From NCBI GenBank assembly GCA_946811185.2, contig OX328096.1:49304252-49368251 (forward strand): a stretch of 64,000 bases of DNA, written 5' to 3'. Below are positions 32,901-41,917 of the stretch, piece after piece (within the stretch, counting starts at the first letter, position 1; each line of letters begins with the position of its first letter). A model generated the notes under the pieces. That model was not told the origin of the DNA, searched no databases, and worked only from the letters and a program-made list of their open reading frames with translations. Source of the DNA: Hippopus hippopus. Lineage: Eukaryota > Mollusca > Bivalvia > Cardiida > Cardiidae. A program made the position numbers and the translations under genes.

Positions 32901-35900
32901 GTCAGGTATAACTGCATCTTCTGATGACTTACAATAATGGGGGCTGCTATATTTGGCAGCGTACGTGTATTGTCGAAAGTCCAACTCAAAGGACTTCAAA
33001 TAGACGTTTTTACAAGAATCTAACAAATATTTAAACTCATGAGACAAAATACGTGTCAATCAGACCGCTAGTCTTCTAGGATAGGCTCAAGAGTAGCGTG
33101 TAGGGTTTTTTTTTCTTTGCAAAAATTTTGATCCTTTACCACATAATCGCATGTTTTAACGACACCGAAAGAAAGGGCTTTTGAAAACATTGTGGGAAAA
33201 AAAGAAAATGCTGGTGACCAGCATTTTCTCCTTTTTCCACAATGTTTTCTACCATTTTATTGACAAATTCTACCATTTGAGCCGTCTCCAATTTCTCGTC
33301 TACGAATGCCTTCCATTTGGACAAGTCTAAAATTTTGTCGTTTGGCATGGATTTCATACATTACAGTAAACAGACGACTTTTGGACGTGACGTAGATCAT
33401 TTTTGAAACCATTGTTGCAAATGCTCATGACGAGTAAAATCACATCCAGTTAAAAATGTTTAAAAATCTAAATTCATTTTGAGCATGGTATTTGAACGGC
33501 AGTCTGGCAAAGGGTTTTAAATACATTATGCTTAAGTAAAGTAACAGATAATTGTGGAAGCATAATATCAATTTTGTCTAAAACCCGACTGAATCATGAG
33601 GTAGAATGGTCCTTGGACAAGCAGAAAATTTACGAAAAGAAAAAAAAAAATGACTCAGGTCAGCCTGCGCAGACTGCGAAGGCAGACCAGAGTCGATACT
33701 TTTTGCAGATACCCCCTTTTCACAGAACGTGACTCATGAATACTTAGATTTTTTAAAGTCAGTCGTTAGCAGCAAATTTGTTTTAGAAAGTAATGAGTAA
33801 TTTTTCCCCGAATGCAAATTTCTCCCTGTTCAATAGAAATATCGGAAATATAAACATGATCTTTGACCGACAAGAATATATTTGGCCATCATCGTGTCTG
33901 GAGCGGACGGGAAAAAAAGTACTTTTCGGGGAAAAAAACTTATCTACATAAAACTATTGAACGGGTTGAGTCATACCGTTCTCCGAGGAAATATCGGGAA
34001 ATAATCAAAGCTTATGCAAATAAAGACCAGACCACTCAATAAGCTTGCACGGCGGAGGACCCAAAATTTACCGTATATACTTTCCTTACAGAGTATTCTC
34101 TAAATCGTCTTTAACTTGAAATATTGCTTAACTATCATCTGAATTTGGGTTTTGTTTTTAATAATGAAATATAAAGCCTTAAAACAATATCAGTCCACCT
34201 GTAGATCATTTCTTTTACCTCTTTGCCATACGATAAAATTTCAGACTTACCCAAATTAAAAGCATTTGCACACGATATACCAAACGATGCTAATATTAAG
34301 GGATTAGTCACTGATAAGATAGAAAACACTCTATAAACGAGAAAATGCTGGGTACTAGCATTTTCTCCTTTTCCCACAATATTTTCAAAAGCAGGATCGT
34401 TAAATCTCGGGACTGTGAGGTAAAGTATTAATTGAAAAATTATCAAAAATGAAATTTTTATCCCGTAATAAAGACGTGAAAGCCACTTTCGATTTGTCAT
34501 CTGCAAAGTGCTTACACGTTTTTGGACAAGTATATAGTTTTGTCGTTCTGGTACAGATTAAATTCAGCCGGACAAAGGTTATATGACGCAGACATAATAA
34601 TGGGTGATGTTAAGGAAACATGATACTAATGGACCTAACAACTAAACCTGGATACCGGCATACTTTATTACTATTGATCTATCTGTCCTTGCTAGTCTCC
34701 TCAATTTATTGCAGCCTCTAACGATCTACACTGTCCGCAAAAGTAATTGAACCATGCTCTGTGAATAAGGGGTTTATCTGCAAAAATTATCAACTCAGGT
34801 CAGCCTGGGCAGTCCGCACATGAATCGAGAATTTTTGCTATTTTTAGATTTACTGCAAGTCAAAGGACCATTCTATCTCCAGATCTAGTCGATTGTTTGA
34901 CTAAATAGATTATATGGATCCATAATGACTTGGCCTGGTATAATGCATTACAGAGATGCATTAAACAGCTTTTTGCAACAGCATGACTCAATTACAATTT
35001 TGCTTCGCTGTCAACCGATTAAAAGCGACTGTTTTTTACTAAAAAAGAAAATGCTGCTTTTTTTAATGTATGGTCCATTATTCAAAATAGTTACAGAAAG
35101 TGTAGATTTAAGATCCAACAGCATGTTCTCTGCACTCTGATCTAGATCGACACTGAAAGCAATTATCATTTGTCTCCTGAGCATAATCTTAATGCTTATT
35201 TTTGATGGTAAAAAGATTTTAATCTCAAAGACTAGTCTTAAACAATCAGTCTACATTCGCTGCGTGTTTACAGGGAAGCCCAGTATGGTAATTACAGATT
35301 ATGAATCGCTATACATTTGAGCCATGCTCTGTAAGAAGGGGGCTCAATACATCTGCAAAAAGTATAGACCCATGTCAGCCTGTGCAGTCCTCGCAGGCTG
35401 ATATGGGTCGACACTTTTTACTCTTTGTAGATTTTCTGCATGTAAAGGGACCAGTGTACCTCATGATTCAGTCGGTTGTGAGAAAAAAATATTAACAAAA
35501 AACTGTGTATTGACTTGTTCGGTACAGTGCATCATGGAGATGCATTAAGCCCCTTTTTGCCAGAGCACGTCTCAATTATATCTCAGCAAGTCGACCGTCA
35601 GTGTTTTAGCATAGTGGCCAGTGTTGATCGAGATCAGAACGCAAGATCTGTGCAGCCTAATGCTGATCCAAACTGACCTAATTTAACCATGCTTGTAAAT
35701 ACACATGCACAATTTCGAAACATTTTTCCCGACGGAGAAGAGTTGATTTTCCCTCAAGTACTGTTTTGGAAATACTAGAGTTTCGTTAAATTTGGTTGAG
35801 TGTTTACAGAAAGCCCAAAATGGTAATTAGAGATTACCAATCATCAGACATAATTTTATTCCCGTCAGTCGGTTCCAGTGTCAGAATTTCGCGATAAGAG

Positions 35901-38079
35901 TGGATCAAGATCAGACTAGCCATTTCGTGCATTGGGATCTTCATCTACTCTGTCTGTGATCAACCATTTCTAACAATTTTCGTAAACTTTTTCAATCAAA
36001 ACGTTTTTTTTTTTTTCTTTTTTTTTTTACTTCAAACAGTGCTCAGATGATACGACCTTACATTCTTTGTTGTTTATAAAAGTCCAATAATTCCAGTTCG
36101 GATCACTCTGAGATCGGACTGCACGTTGTGTACAGTCTGATCTTTATCTACAAGGTGAATCATTTACCTGTACCGTATAATGACTATTATTTTTGAACAT
36201 TTAAGCTGCCAGGCGCGACTTCATGGGCTTTTGCGGAAAGTGTAGATCAAGATCAGACTGCACAGAACGTGCAGTCTGATATTGGATCTACACTGTCCGA
36301 CACGGTGAGATTTCATACGGTGAGATTTCTCCGACGAGCAATATTTTTAGTTTTATTTATTTAGCAATTTAACTCTTTCACTACCAAATAAATTAACTAC
36401 ACGTTTTCAATGCATCAAGTATAGTTTCACAGCAAGATGAGGAGATAGTTCGCTCAGAATCTAGAATAGAAAAGTGGACAGTGTAGATCTGAGATCAGGC
36501 TACACTTTCTGTGCAGTCTGATCTTGATCTACACTGTCCACAAAAGGATCCTGTGTCGTCTTCAGTAAGGAAAGAGTTACGGGTTAAAGCGGTTTAGAGG
36601 TAAAGGCTTTTACCCGAAATACTGTTATGGGAATACATTGTTACTTAAAGTAATATTCTTGGAATACAATGTAATTATTTGCAGGGTGTTTACAGAAAGT
36701 CCAAATATGGTAATTCCAAATTATGAATCATCATACACATATCTTCGTAAGTCGATCACGAATTAAAGAGGCTTAGTCTGTCGTTATTTTGAGTGGATGA
36801 AAAAGGAAACAGATTTGCATACAGGAAATGTACGGCTATCAGGGTTTAGGCAAACGTCCACCTACGTACAGTCATTTGCATATTGGGTCTTAACCCTGTA
36901 CCAAGCTATTCTGTATTTTTGCGACCCCGTGAAAAAATAATTTTGAAAATATTGTGGGAAAAGGAGAAAATGCTGGTAACCAGTATTTTCTCCTTTTTCC
37001 CACAATGTTTTCTACCCTTTCAAAGTCGCATCTCATCATTTGAGCGATATTTTAACTTGTAGTCTACAAATACTTTCAAAATGGATGAGACCGAAATTCT
37101 GTCGTCTGGTAAAGAGGTACTACAGAAGTGTATCAATGAATGAATGGTAATCCCAAAATGGACCATTACAAGTTAGATGGAGCTTATAGTTTTTGAGTTT
37201 GAGTTTGTGTATGGCGGGTGGGGGTGGGGGCGGGGCTTAGCCTTGGTCCCAGCCCGATCATTGTTTCCTTTTATATATTCGGACGTAACTTTGTCAAGAA
37301 TGAGGTAATAATTACGGGAGCGATAAACCGTTTTGGCACAGACCTGTATGGATCGTGAAAGAAGACCGCAATAAGGAGTGTTTTAAGGATTATTACCGCC
37401 TGGACCCAGGCTAAGGGGATTCTTGGTAGTATGGTTGCTTCGGTGGTCGTAACGGCTGACAGGGAGGACATGAACTGGGTTGGTGGGAGTAGACAAATAT
37501 ACTTGGGATAAAGATTGTGTGGAATTATATAAGCTTAGAAAGAAAGAAAGAAAGAAAGAAAGACACGGACAGATTCCTTTAAATTTTAGATCATGGTATT
37601 AATAGGAAATAGAGCACAGGATAGATGGCGGACTGTACCCCCAATAAAAGTACTACAGTACCAATTTAAAACATTACACAGGGAAAAAATACACCAAACT
37701 GTAACCTTCTGACATCTTTATATTTTAAATGGAATATCCAAACTACAAATAAAAATCCATAATAGTGTCATAGTCAAAGTTTTGGAACAAGGATACCCAT
37801 AATTAACAGAGGACAATCTGAATCCAAGCTCAAACTGCCAGCTCAAAGCACTCAGGTCTAGATTTACACCGTGCCAAGTTTAGAAAATGCAGTCTAGGCA
37901 ATTCTATCACTCGAAAGTGACAAATTAGGGGTAAAAAAAAATAGTGAAAAGAAAGGAACTTACCATACTGTTTATTGCCCTGACGTGTTTTGTATGTCAC
38001 GTGCCAAACTATTGGGGAGGCACACGGGGTCAACGAAAATTCTAAACGATCTGTGGGATTCTCCAGGAGAAAAAAGAAC
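22576..38079 (-). CDS. NDNF: Neuron-derived neurotrophic factor homologue, lacking N-terminal exon
   Basis: NDNF is a secreted glycoprotein with fibronectin type III modules; in vertebrates it is reported as a neurotrophic and pro-angiogenic factor, and the fly homologue is Nord. Two exons read on the minus strand: 38079-37964 (116 nt), then 23945-22576 (1370 nt). The first ends one base into a codon and the second supplies the other two, giving an Asp, so they join in frame to 494 residues and a stop. The order of landmarks matches vertebrate NDNF: FFFLLENPTDRLEF and LTPCASPI; LFATTSPEVNRFPELP; a first FnIII with EIEYCVSVSRKRSFQTLC; KCVGQEKTFIFD; PILKDG; AVHSCGGQVSVRMDRG; a last FnIII with VAWMGTKRKQKYCLYK. 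Human NDNF is 568 residues; roughly 65 N-terminal ones, with the signal peptide, are missing. The protein is notably Lys-rich. The intron is 14.0 kb and full of repeats. Confidence 0.93.
23946..24427 (-). other. NDNF intron, nothing recognised
   Basis: AT-rich sequence without a recognised repeat. Confidence 0.5.
24428..24663 (+). repeat. Family A foldback element
   Basis: TTAACCCTTTACAAAAAACA left, core tgctgattaccagcattttc, right end cgtttggcaaagagttaa. TTAA on both sides. Confidence 0.82.
25825..25885 (+). repeat. AAT/GAT trinucleotide microsatellite
   Basis: Runs of taa/aat units pass into gat units. Confidence 0.85.
25996..26010 (+). repeat. G homopolymer
   Basis: An uninterrupted run of about 14 G. 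Confidence 0.9.
26549..26700 (+). repeat. tRNA-headed SINE, type 2 (partial)
   Basis: gacagtggtgtagtggtgga looks like an A box and ggttctcggctcgtatcc like a B box, spaced as in a tRNA gene. The sequence does not form a full tRNA and continues into catccacataacgactcaag, as in SINE bodies. Confidence 0.6.
26730..26975 (+). repeat. Family B hairpin element
   Basis: aactatcgaccaaggtcagc, the hairpin ccgcgcaggcccaggtcatc / ctcgcaggctgacctgggtc, gatttacgga-type ggatccataatttcatgatg, and ctcttttgccggga. The left end is missing and fused to unrelated sequence. Confidence 0.72.
27277..28396 (+). repeat. Family E element, with internal ~165-bp repeats
   Basis: It starts agctccactggccatcggcc and ends gtggagctatacagggccat + catggccctcttg. 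After a GTCCG tract and ctctggttgcc-type head come about four to five units containing aaggcctagggctaccaaat, cctctaccaagagggctcaa and cacaagttttacatgggctt. It is full length compared with the copy at 40540 (opposite orientation). Confidence 0.85.
28450..28653 (+). repeat. Family C2 foldback element, complete
   Basis: TTAACCCTTTCGGCGCCATA left, cagtgacttttgcggacggc, a core gatcagactgtacagagcgt / cagtctgatctttgatctat, right end cgctgaaagagttaa. TTAA on both sides. It follows the E element within 55 bp. Confidence 0.88.
28669..28931 (-). repeat. Family B hairpin element, complete
   Basis: tgagccatgctctgac left, cacagcgcatgactca right. Hairpin aaggtcagcctgcgcggact / gcacaggctgacctgggtcg at 28843-28882. 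The flanks atatata on each side could be a target duplication or chance AT sequence. Confidence 0.85.
29034..29291 (-). repeat. Family B hairpin element, complete
   Basis: tgagccatgctttggcaaaa left, hairpin caggtcagcctgcgcagtcc / gcgcaggttgacctgagccg, right end cacagggcatgactca. Same orientation as the copy 100 bp to the left. Confidence 0.85.
29520..29627 (-). repeat. Family C element, right part
   Basis: atcggacagtgcagaataaa, core gatcaaacggtatgttctat / cggtctgattttgatctaca, right end cgtactaagggttga. Confidence 0.65.
29628..30384. other. NDNF intron, weak repeat traces
   Basis: A degenerate C-like 'aagataagactacacaaagt' lies near 30130. Otherwise nothing recognised. Confidence 0.35.
30385..30485 (-). 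repeat. Family A left half only
   Basis: aaactcttttactagacgac and aattttaaacctattcaaat, then tagcattcgcagacgacaaa and actcaaatgatggggtatta. The core and right arm are absent. Confidence 0.6.
30545..30665 (+). repeat. Family C element (diverged)
   Basis: tttcatcgctacaagcaaaa, core gatcagattgcactgaacgc, an inserted acagag, then aacgtgcagccttaacttga atctacatg. Confidence 0.6.
30805..30998 (+). repeat. Family C2 foldback element
   Basis: cgttacacggccatagtcaa, gctttggcggatgacatgga, core gatcagactgcacagaaagt with short second arm gcatcttagatctatgtcac, and right end cgcataagagttaa. Confidence 0.75.
30999..31982. other. NDNF intron, nothing recognised
   Basis: Unlike its surroundings, about 1 kb here has no repeat family I can identify. 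Open frames are short and unrecognised. Confidence 0.45.
31983..32068 (-). repeat. Family C1, right half
   Basis: acgaccgataacacgcttcg, gattgcacgctctgatcttg atctacactgtccgcaaaag, right end cgcgcagcctaagggttaa. Confidence 0.72.
32199..32433 (+). repeat. tRNA-headed SINE, type 1
   Basis: Head gacccggccaagtagctcag (A box) and gttgcgggctcgacacccgg (B box), then gcaaactttctttccaatga and tttttcgcctctcacctctg. Tail gatatgatcttaactgttaa is truncated compared with the copy at 60567. No tRNA function expected. Confidence 0.85.
32483..32989 (-). other. 168-codon open frame, unrecognised
   Basis: Starts MSWTFDNTRTLPNIAAPI. It is longer than chance frames nearby and not made of a recognised repeat, but no domain or motif is seen apart from hydrophobic stretches (e.g. 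ILFSFFLTAGLSFCINLAI). No splice or promoter evidence. It could be a decayed transposon gene, an exon, or chance. Confidence 0.25.
33128..33352 (+). repeat. Family A foldback element
   Basis: atcctttaccacataatcgc left, core AAAATGCTGGTGACCAGCAT, right end tttgtcgtttggcatgg. Confidence 0.85.
33484..33736 (-). repeat. Family B hairpin element
   Basis: gagcatggtatttgaacggc left, hairpin aggtcagcctgcgcagactg / cgaaggcagaccagagtcga, right end cacagaacgtgactca. Confidence 0.75.
33737..34213. other. NDNF intron, nothing recognised
   Basis: No repeat family or coding signal seen. Confidence 0.4.
34214..34431 (-). repeat. Family A foldback element
   Basis: ttacctctttgccatacgat left, core gagaaaatgctgggtactag with cattttctccttttcccaca, right end gtgaggtaaagtattaa. 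Confidence 0.82.
34748..34991 (+). repeat. Family B hairpin element
   Basis: tgaaccatgctctgtgaata left, aggtcagcctgggcagtccg hairpin with its second arm lost, right end gcaacagcatgactca. A C-like 'gatctacactgtccgcaaaa' abuts its left edge at 34723. Confidence 0.72.
35090..35160. repeat. Family C core fragment
   Basis: gaaagtgtagatttaagatc, then catgttctctgcactctgat ctagatcgacactg. Confidence 0.55.
35319..35576 (+). repeat. Family B hairpin element, complete
   Basis: tgagccatgctctgtaagaa left, hairpin atgtcagcctgtgcagtcct / cgcaggctgatatgggtcga, right end gccagagcacgtctca. Confidence 0.82.
35608..35680. repeat. Family C core fragment
   Basis: gtggccagtgttgatcgaga, then gcaagatctgtgcagcctaa tgctgatcc. 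Confidence 0.5.
35893..35960. repeat. Family C core fragment
   Basis: gataagagtggatcaagatc agactagcc, then cattgggatcttcatctact ctgtc. Confidence 0.5.
36088..36180. repeat. Family C core fragment
   Basis: gagatcggactgcacgttgt and acagtctgatctttatctac, preceded by attccagttcggatcactct. Confidence 0.55.
36200..36372 (+). repeat. Family C1 foldback element
   Basis: ttaagctgccaggcgcgact left, core gatcagactgcacagaacgt / cagtctgatattggatctac, then gtccgacacggtgagatttc, right end tatttagcaatttaa. It shares its right TTAA with the next element. Confidence 0.82.
36369..36587 (-). repeat. Family C3 foldback element
   Basis: TTAACTCTTTCACTACCAAA left, core gatcaggctacactttctgt / cagtctgatcttgatctaca, then gtccacaaaaggatcctgtg and gaaagagttacgggttaa. 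Core as C1; outer arms differ. Confidence 0.78.
36890..37118 (+). repeat. Family A foldback element
   Basis: TTAACCCTGTACCAAGCTAT left, core gagaaaatgctggtaaccag, right arm gtcgtctggtaaagaggta. Confidence 0.87.
37216..37235 (+). other. G-quadruplex-prone motif
   Basis: Four G runs of 3, 5, 5 and 4, each separated by a single base. This fits the classical intramolecular quadruplex pattern with very short loops. It lies in the NDNF intron about 0.73 kb downstream of the 37964 donor, on the non-transcribed-sense complement of NDNF. Confidence 0.6.
37537..37562 (+). repeat. AAAG microsatellite
   Basis: About six tandem AAAG units. Confidence 0.9.
37964..38079 (-). CDS. NDNF: NDNF internal exon (N-terminal domain)
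   Basis: The minus-strand acceptor is gtatttcag and the donor is TATG|GTAAGT. It encodes FFFLLENPTDRLEFSLTPC, then ASPIVWHVTYK and GNKQY. It matches the human stretch YFFVVEEDNTPLSVTVTPCD in layout, including the TPC motif. It ends in phase 1, which fits the 23945 exon. Confidence 0.92.
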
Positions 38080-38453
38080 CTGAAATACAAAAGCAAAGAG
38101 AAATATCAAAAGGTGTTTTATCTCCTAGCATAATGCTTGTTTGACATACTACGGTTTACGTGAACTAGTAACCTTTGACGTTAATTAGCACGTTACCTTC
38201 TAAAATAAATGTGCAGCAGACGACTGTTACACTCTCCTTAGCAATACATGAATTCGTGTGTAAAGAATCGTGAATAAAAGACAAATTTCTTTTTACGAGC
38301 ACTTTCTCATTGAATGCAGTTTTTCTTTTGCCGCAAGTAGTTTGCTGTGAGACGTAAAAATTGATCTGCAGGTGGATGTGTTTACCAACACGATAACGCA
38401 ATACGTAGAAACACGAATGCTGTCTTTTTGGGCTAGAGGCTGAAGCCAACATT
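38080..38453. other. Upstream of NDNF exon, nothing firm
   Basis: A 98-codon minus-strand open frame (38165-38461) gives no NDNF-like match, so it is not proposed as the missing exon. Confidence 0.4.
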
Positions 38454-38492
38454 TGAGTCATGCTCTATGACAAGGGGCTTAATGCATGTGCA
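38454..38492 (+). repeat. Family B left end, split
   Basis: tgagtcatgctctatgacaa ggggcttaatgcatgtgcaa is the left end of family B. The element resumes at 38906. Confidence 0.72.
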
Positions 38493-38905
38493 AAAACATC
38501 CGGCAAACCGTGATCCGTAGATCAAGTCCCTCTGCTGTATCACGTAGTTTGATACGCACCTACATGGTACATTTCTTCGCCGGAGATACACCGCTTTACC
38601 GTTCTTAAATCGTAATACTCCACTTAGAATAAGAAAATACTAGTCACATATCTTCTATCAGAATCTTTCTAAATACATTTCTGTTGATAAACAATTTGTG
38701 CATTTTATTTTCATACTTGGTCTATCAATTCCGTACGCATTTTTTAGCGACAGCTTGCTTGTCACCATGGCTGTTGTTGCTGATGCTAATCGATTTACAG
38801 GGGCACCGCCATGTTTACGATCATGTGACTGGCAAGAACCCCTCCCCCCTTGATACATACGAGGTAAGATGTAGGTACGGATTCGGCCGAGCTGGGACGA
38901 GTGCT
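38493..38905. mobile_element. 413-bp insertion inside a family B element
   Basis: Sequence from tccggcaaaccgtgatccgt to cgagctgggacgagt separates the two halves of a family B element. It has no recognised family. It contains one plus-strand open segment, 38801-38863 (63 nt, 21 codons, GHRHVYDHVTGKNPS...), bounded by a tttacag acceptor and a GAG|GTAAGA donor. Confidence 0.45.
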
Positions 38906-39131
38906 GCAAAAAGTATCAACTCAGGTCAGTCTGCGCAGTCCGCACAGGCTGACCTAAGTCGAAACTTATGCTTATTGGTCAATTTTCTGCATGTCAAAGA
39001 ACTAGTGTACCTCATGATTCAGTCGGTTGTTATATGAAATGTATTTTATGGAGATATAACTATGTGATGACTTGCGCGGTATAATGGATCATAGAGATGC
39101 ATTACACCCACTTTGCCAGAGCATAGCTCAG
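38906..39131 (+). repeat. Family B right part, split
   Basis: ctgcaaaaagtatcaactca, hairpin aggtcagtctgcgcagtccg / cacaggctgacctaagtcga, right end gccagagcatagctca. Confidence 0.8.
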
Positions 39132-39982
39132 TTATCCTTTTCCATGTTTTCGTCCATGTTGCAGTGAACGATATTTTCTGTCCCCAAAACATTTCGTGTA
39201 CTCTTTCAAGCTTTTGCTGTTTGCGTGACAGCAACTCACACAATTTGTTTTTTTTTTTACACATTTATATATAAAAATAAGCTTTTTTGTCCACATATTT
39301 AAAAAAAAAAACTGTAACAAATGAGAAAATTAAACCTGTTATCAGTTATTATTGTTAAAATCTTTATATTTTAGTAGACATATCAATATAGTAGTACAAC
39401 AGTAGCTGTAAAAAATCTAGAATCTGTAATTACGACTTTTGTTTGTATTTTAATGTTCAAGAATACTAACAACGATCTGTAAGGTGCATTGAGGGATGGC
39501 CACGACCCTCAAGTACCATAAAGACGTGGACAATAAAGTTAAAAAAAAAAGCTTTTGCTGTTTGCTATACGAGCCATAACTGGAGAACGAAAAGTGCAAA
39601 ATGTATTTTAAGCTGACTTCTTTACTAAAAGTAGAGCATACATTTTTCTTTTTGCTTTTCTTGCAACCAGTCGAGCACCAATCATAAAAGAAACAGCTTG
39701 ACTGGGTCAGTAAAAATGAGCAATATGTTCCAATTGCAATGGTTTTTGTGTCCGGCTTCTTTGAAAATTACCTGCATGTTTTATTCATTTTTGATCAAGA
39801 CTGTCAACAAAATTAAGTAAACTTACAATGGGATCGATAGGGTTTTTACAATAATTCAGTGTAACGGAAAACGCGTTCTTTCAAGATTTGATGATGAACG
39901 TACAGGCTTTTCCAAGGAAAAAACTTCAATGAAGCCGCTACAAAATATCTTAGTGGTTGGCAGTGAACACGAAAACCCACAC
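39132..39982. other. Unrecognised, with a retrocopy-like 3' end
   Basis: At about 39490-39550, a segment gagggatggccacgaccctc ends caataaagttaaaa + A run, resembling the polyadenylated 3' end of a retrotransposed RNA. Otherwise nothing recognised. Confidence 0.35.
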
Positions 39983-40186
39983 TTAACTTTTTCATTTACT
40001 AAATAAATAAATTGCATTTTCTCAAAGGCTGAATATATATTTTCCTCTGCAAGATCAAGAAACAGTTCAGTCATAACCTATAACATAGCAGTGGACAGTG
40101 TAGATCAAGATCAGACTGCACGTTCTGTGCAGTCTGATCTTGATCTACACTGTCCACAAAAGCTTCTATGATATGAAAAGAGTTAT
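39983..40186 (-). repeat. Family C3 foldback element
   Basis: TTAACTTTTTCATTTACTAA left, core gatcagactgcacgttctgt / cagtctgatcttgatctaca in an almost perfect hairpin, right end atgaaaagagtta. Confidence 0.82.
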
Positions 40187-40539
40187 TTCTGTGCTATGTT
40201 GTTATGTTATGATACATGATGCTTGTTTTGCTCGCTTACATGTTTAAACAACCGTCACCCCCCTTGACCTATGGATTCATACATCAACATTGGCATAAAT
40301 TTCACCTTTTCATTACCTATAGGACAATACCAAACACTGCAGACTGACTCAGCATGTTTTAAACAACATGTTCGCATTTGATAGACTTAGTGTAACAAGA
40401 AACTGCAAATTTCATTTTTCTAATCTTACACACACTTTTTTTTTAAATCTTAAACTCTTCATCCTCATCTTTTGAATTATTTACAATAAGTATTAACCGT
40501 AACCTGACAATATGTACTATCTTCACCGCAATAGCCAAA
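40187..40539. other. Nothing recognised
   Basis: AT-rich spacer between C3 and E. Confidence 0.4.
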
Positions 40540-41834
40540 AACAAGAGGGCCATGATGGCCCTGTATCGCTCCACTGGCTAATACGTAAAATCCCTACATG
40601 CCAAACATTACAATACTTGGCCAATTGGTTTTGAACATAAGACCCCTGAAACAGGACTAAAATTGGTAGCCCTAGTTCATATGGTTAGTAACAAGAAGAT
40701 TTCTAAAGATTTCACTATATAAGCCCATGTAAAACTTCTGACCCCTCGGGGTGAATCAAATTCCCCCCTAGGGCTATAATTTACGCACTCTTGGTGAAGG
40801 GCCTTTAGATATAGCTATATGCGAAATTTGGTAGCCCTACGCTTTATGAATAAGTACAGGGAGATTTCTTAAGTTTTCTCTACATAAGCCCATGTAAAAC
40901 TTGTGACCCCCGGGGCAGGGCCAATTTTGACCCCAGGGCTATAATTTAAGCACTCTTGGTAGAGACCCACTAGATAAAGCCACATGCAAAATTTGGTAGC
41001 CTTAGGCCTTACGGCTAGGTACAGGGAGATTTCTAAAGTTTTCCCTAAATAAGCCCATGTAAAACTTGTGACCCCCGGGTGGGGTCAAATTTGACCCAAG
41101 GGCTATAATTTGGGCACTCTTGGTAGAGGCCCACTAGATAAAGCCAAATGCAAAATTTGGTAGCCCTAGGCCCCATGGCTAGGTCAAAGAAGAATTTTAA
41201 AGTTCTCCCTATATAAGCCCATGTAAAACTTGTTATATAAGCCCATGTAAAACTTGTTACCCCCGGGCAGGGCCTAATTTGACCCCAGGGCTATAATTTG
41301 AACAATCTTGGCAGAGGTCCACTAGATAAAGCTACATGCCAAATTTGGTAGCTCTAGGCCCTATGGCTAGGTAGAAGAGGAATTTTAAAGTTCTCCCTAA
41401 ATAAGCCCATGTAAAACTTGTGACCCCCGGGGCAGGGCCAATTTTGACCCCAGGGCTATAAATTGAAGAAACTTGGTAGAGGTCCACTAGATAAAGCTAC
41501 ATGCCAAATTTGGTAGCCCTTGGCCTTACGGTTTCAGACAAGAAGATTTTCAAAGATTTTCAAAATTTTTCAGTTTTGTTGCCATGGCAACCAGAGTTTT
41601 TGAAGGAATTAAATTCTTTCAAGAAATTCTGAAGAGGACCATGGCAGGATCATTTCTGTGAAGTTTCATCAAAATTGGATGGGTAGTTTCAGAGAAGAAG
41701 ACGTTTTAAAAAAAAGTTAACGCACGGACGGACGGACGCACGGACGGACGGACGGACGGACGGTCGGACGGACGGACGCACGACGGACAACAGGCCATGA
41801 CATAAGCCCGCTGGCCTTCGGCCAGTGGAGCTAA
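40540..41834 (-). repeat. Family E element, inverted, longest copy
   Basis: In plus-strand order: aacaagagggccatgatggc, ctgtatcgctccactggcta, about six ~165-bp units with aatttggtagccctaggc, aagcccatgtaaaacttgtg and ccaggg ctataattt, then the head gttgccatggcaacc, a GACG tract, and gccttcggccagtggagcta. At 41217-41255 a 26-bp stretch (tatataagcccatgtaaaac + ttgt) is duplicated in tandem. Confidence 0.87.
41721..41788 (-). repeat. GACG microsatellite in family E
   Basis: About fifteen GGAC-type units; the reverse complement of the CCGT tracts at 15241 and 27330. Confidence 0.9.
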
Positions 41835-41848
41835 CAAGGTAATTTGTG

Positions 41849-41917
41849 GCCGGCAAAGGTCAAGGTCAAACTGCACAGAACGTCTGATTTTTGAGTATTC
41901 ACCGGCCGCTTGTTTAA
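41849..41917 (+). repeat. Family C fragment
   Basis: gccggcaaaggtcaaggtca, then actgcacagaacgtctgatt and ccggccgcttgtttaa. It sits between E and the next A and meets A at a TTAA. Confidence 0.55.

Noticed and set aside
38165..38461. 98-codon minus-strand frame as the missing N-terminal NDNF exon
   Set aside because: No signal peptide, no resemblance to the NDNF N-terminus and no suitable phase-2 donor recognised.
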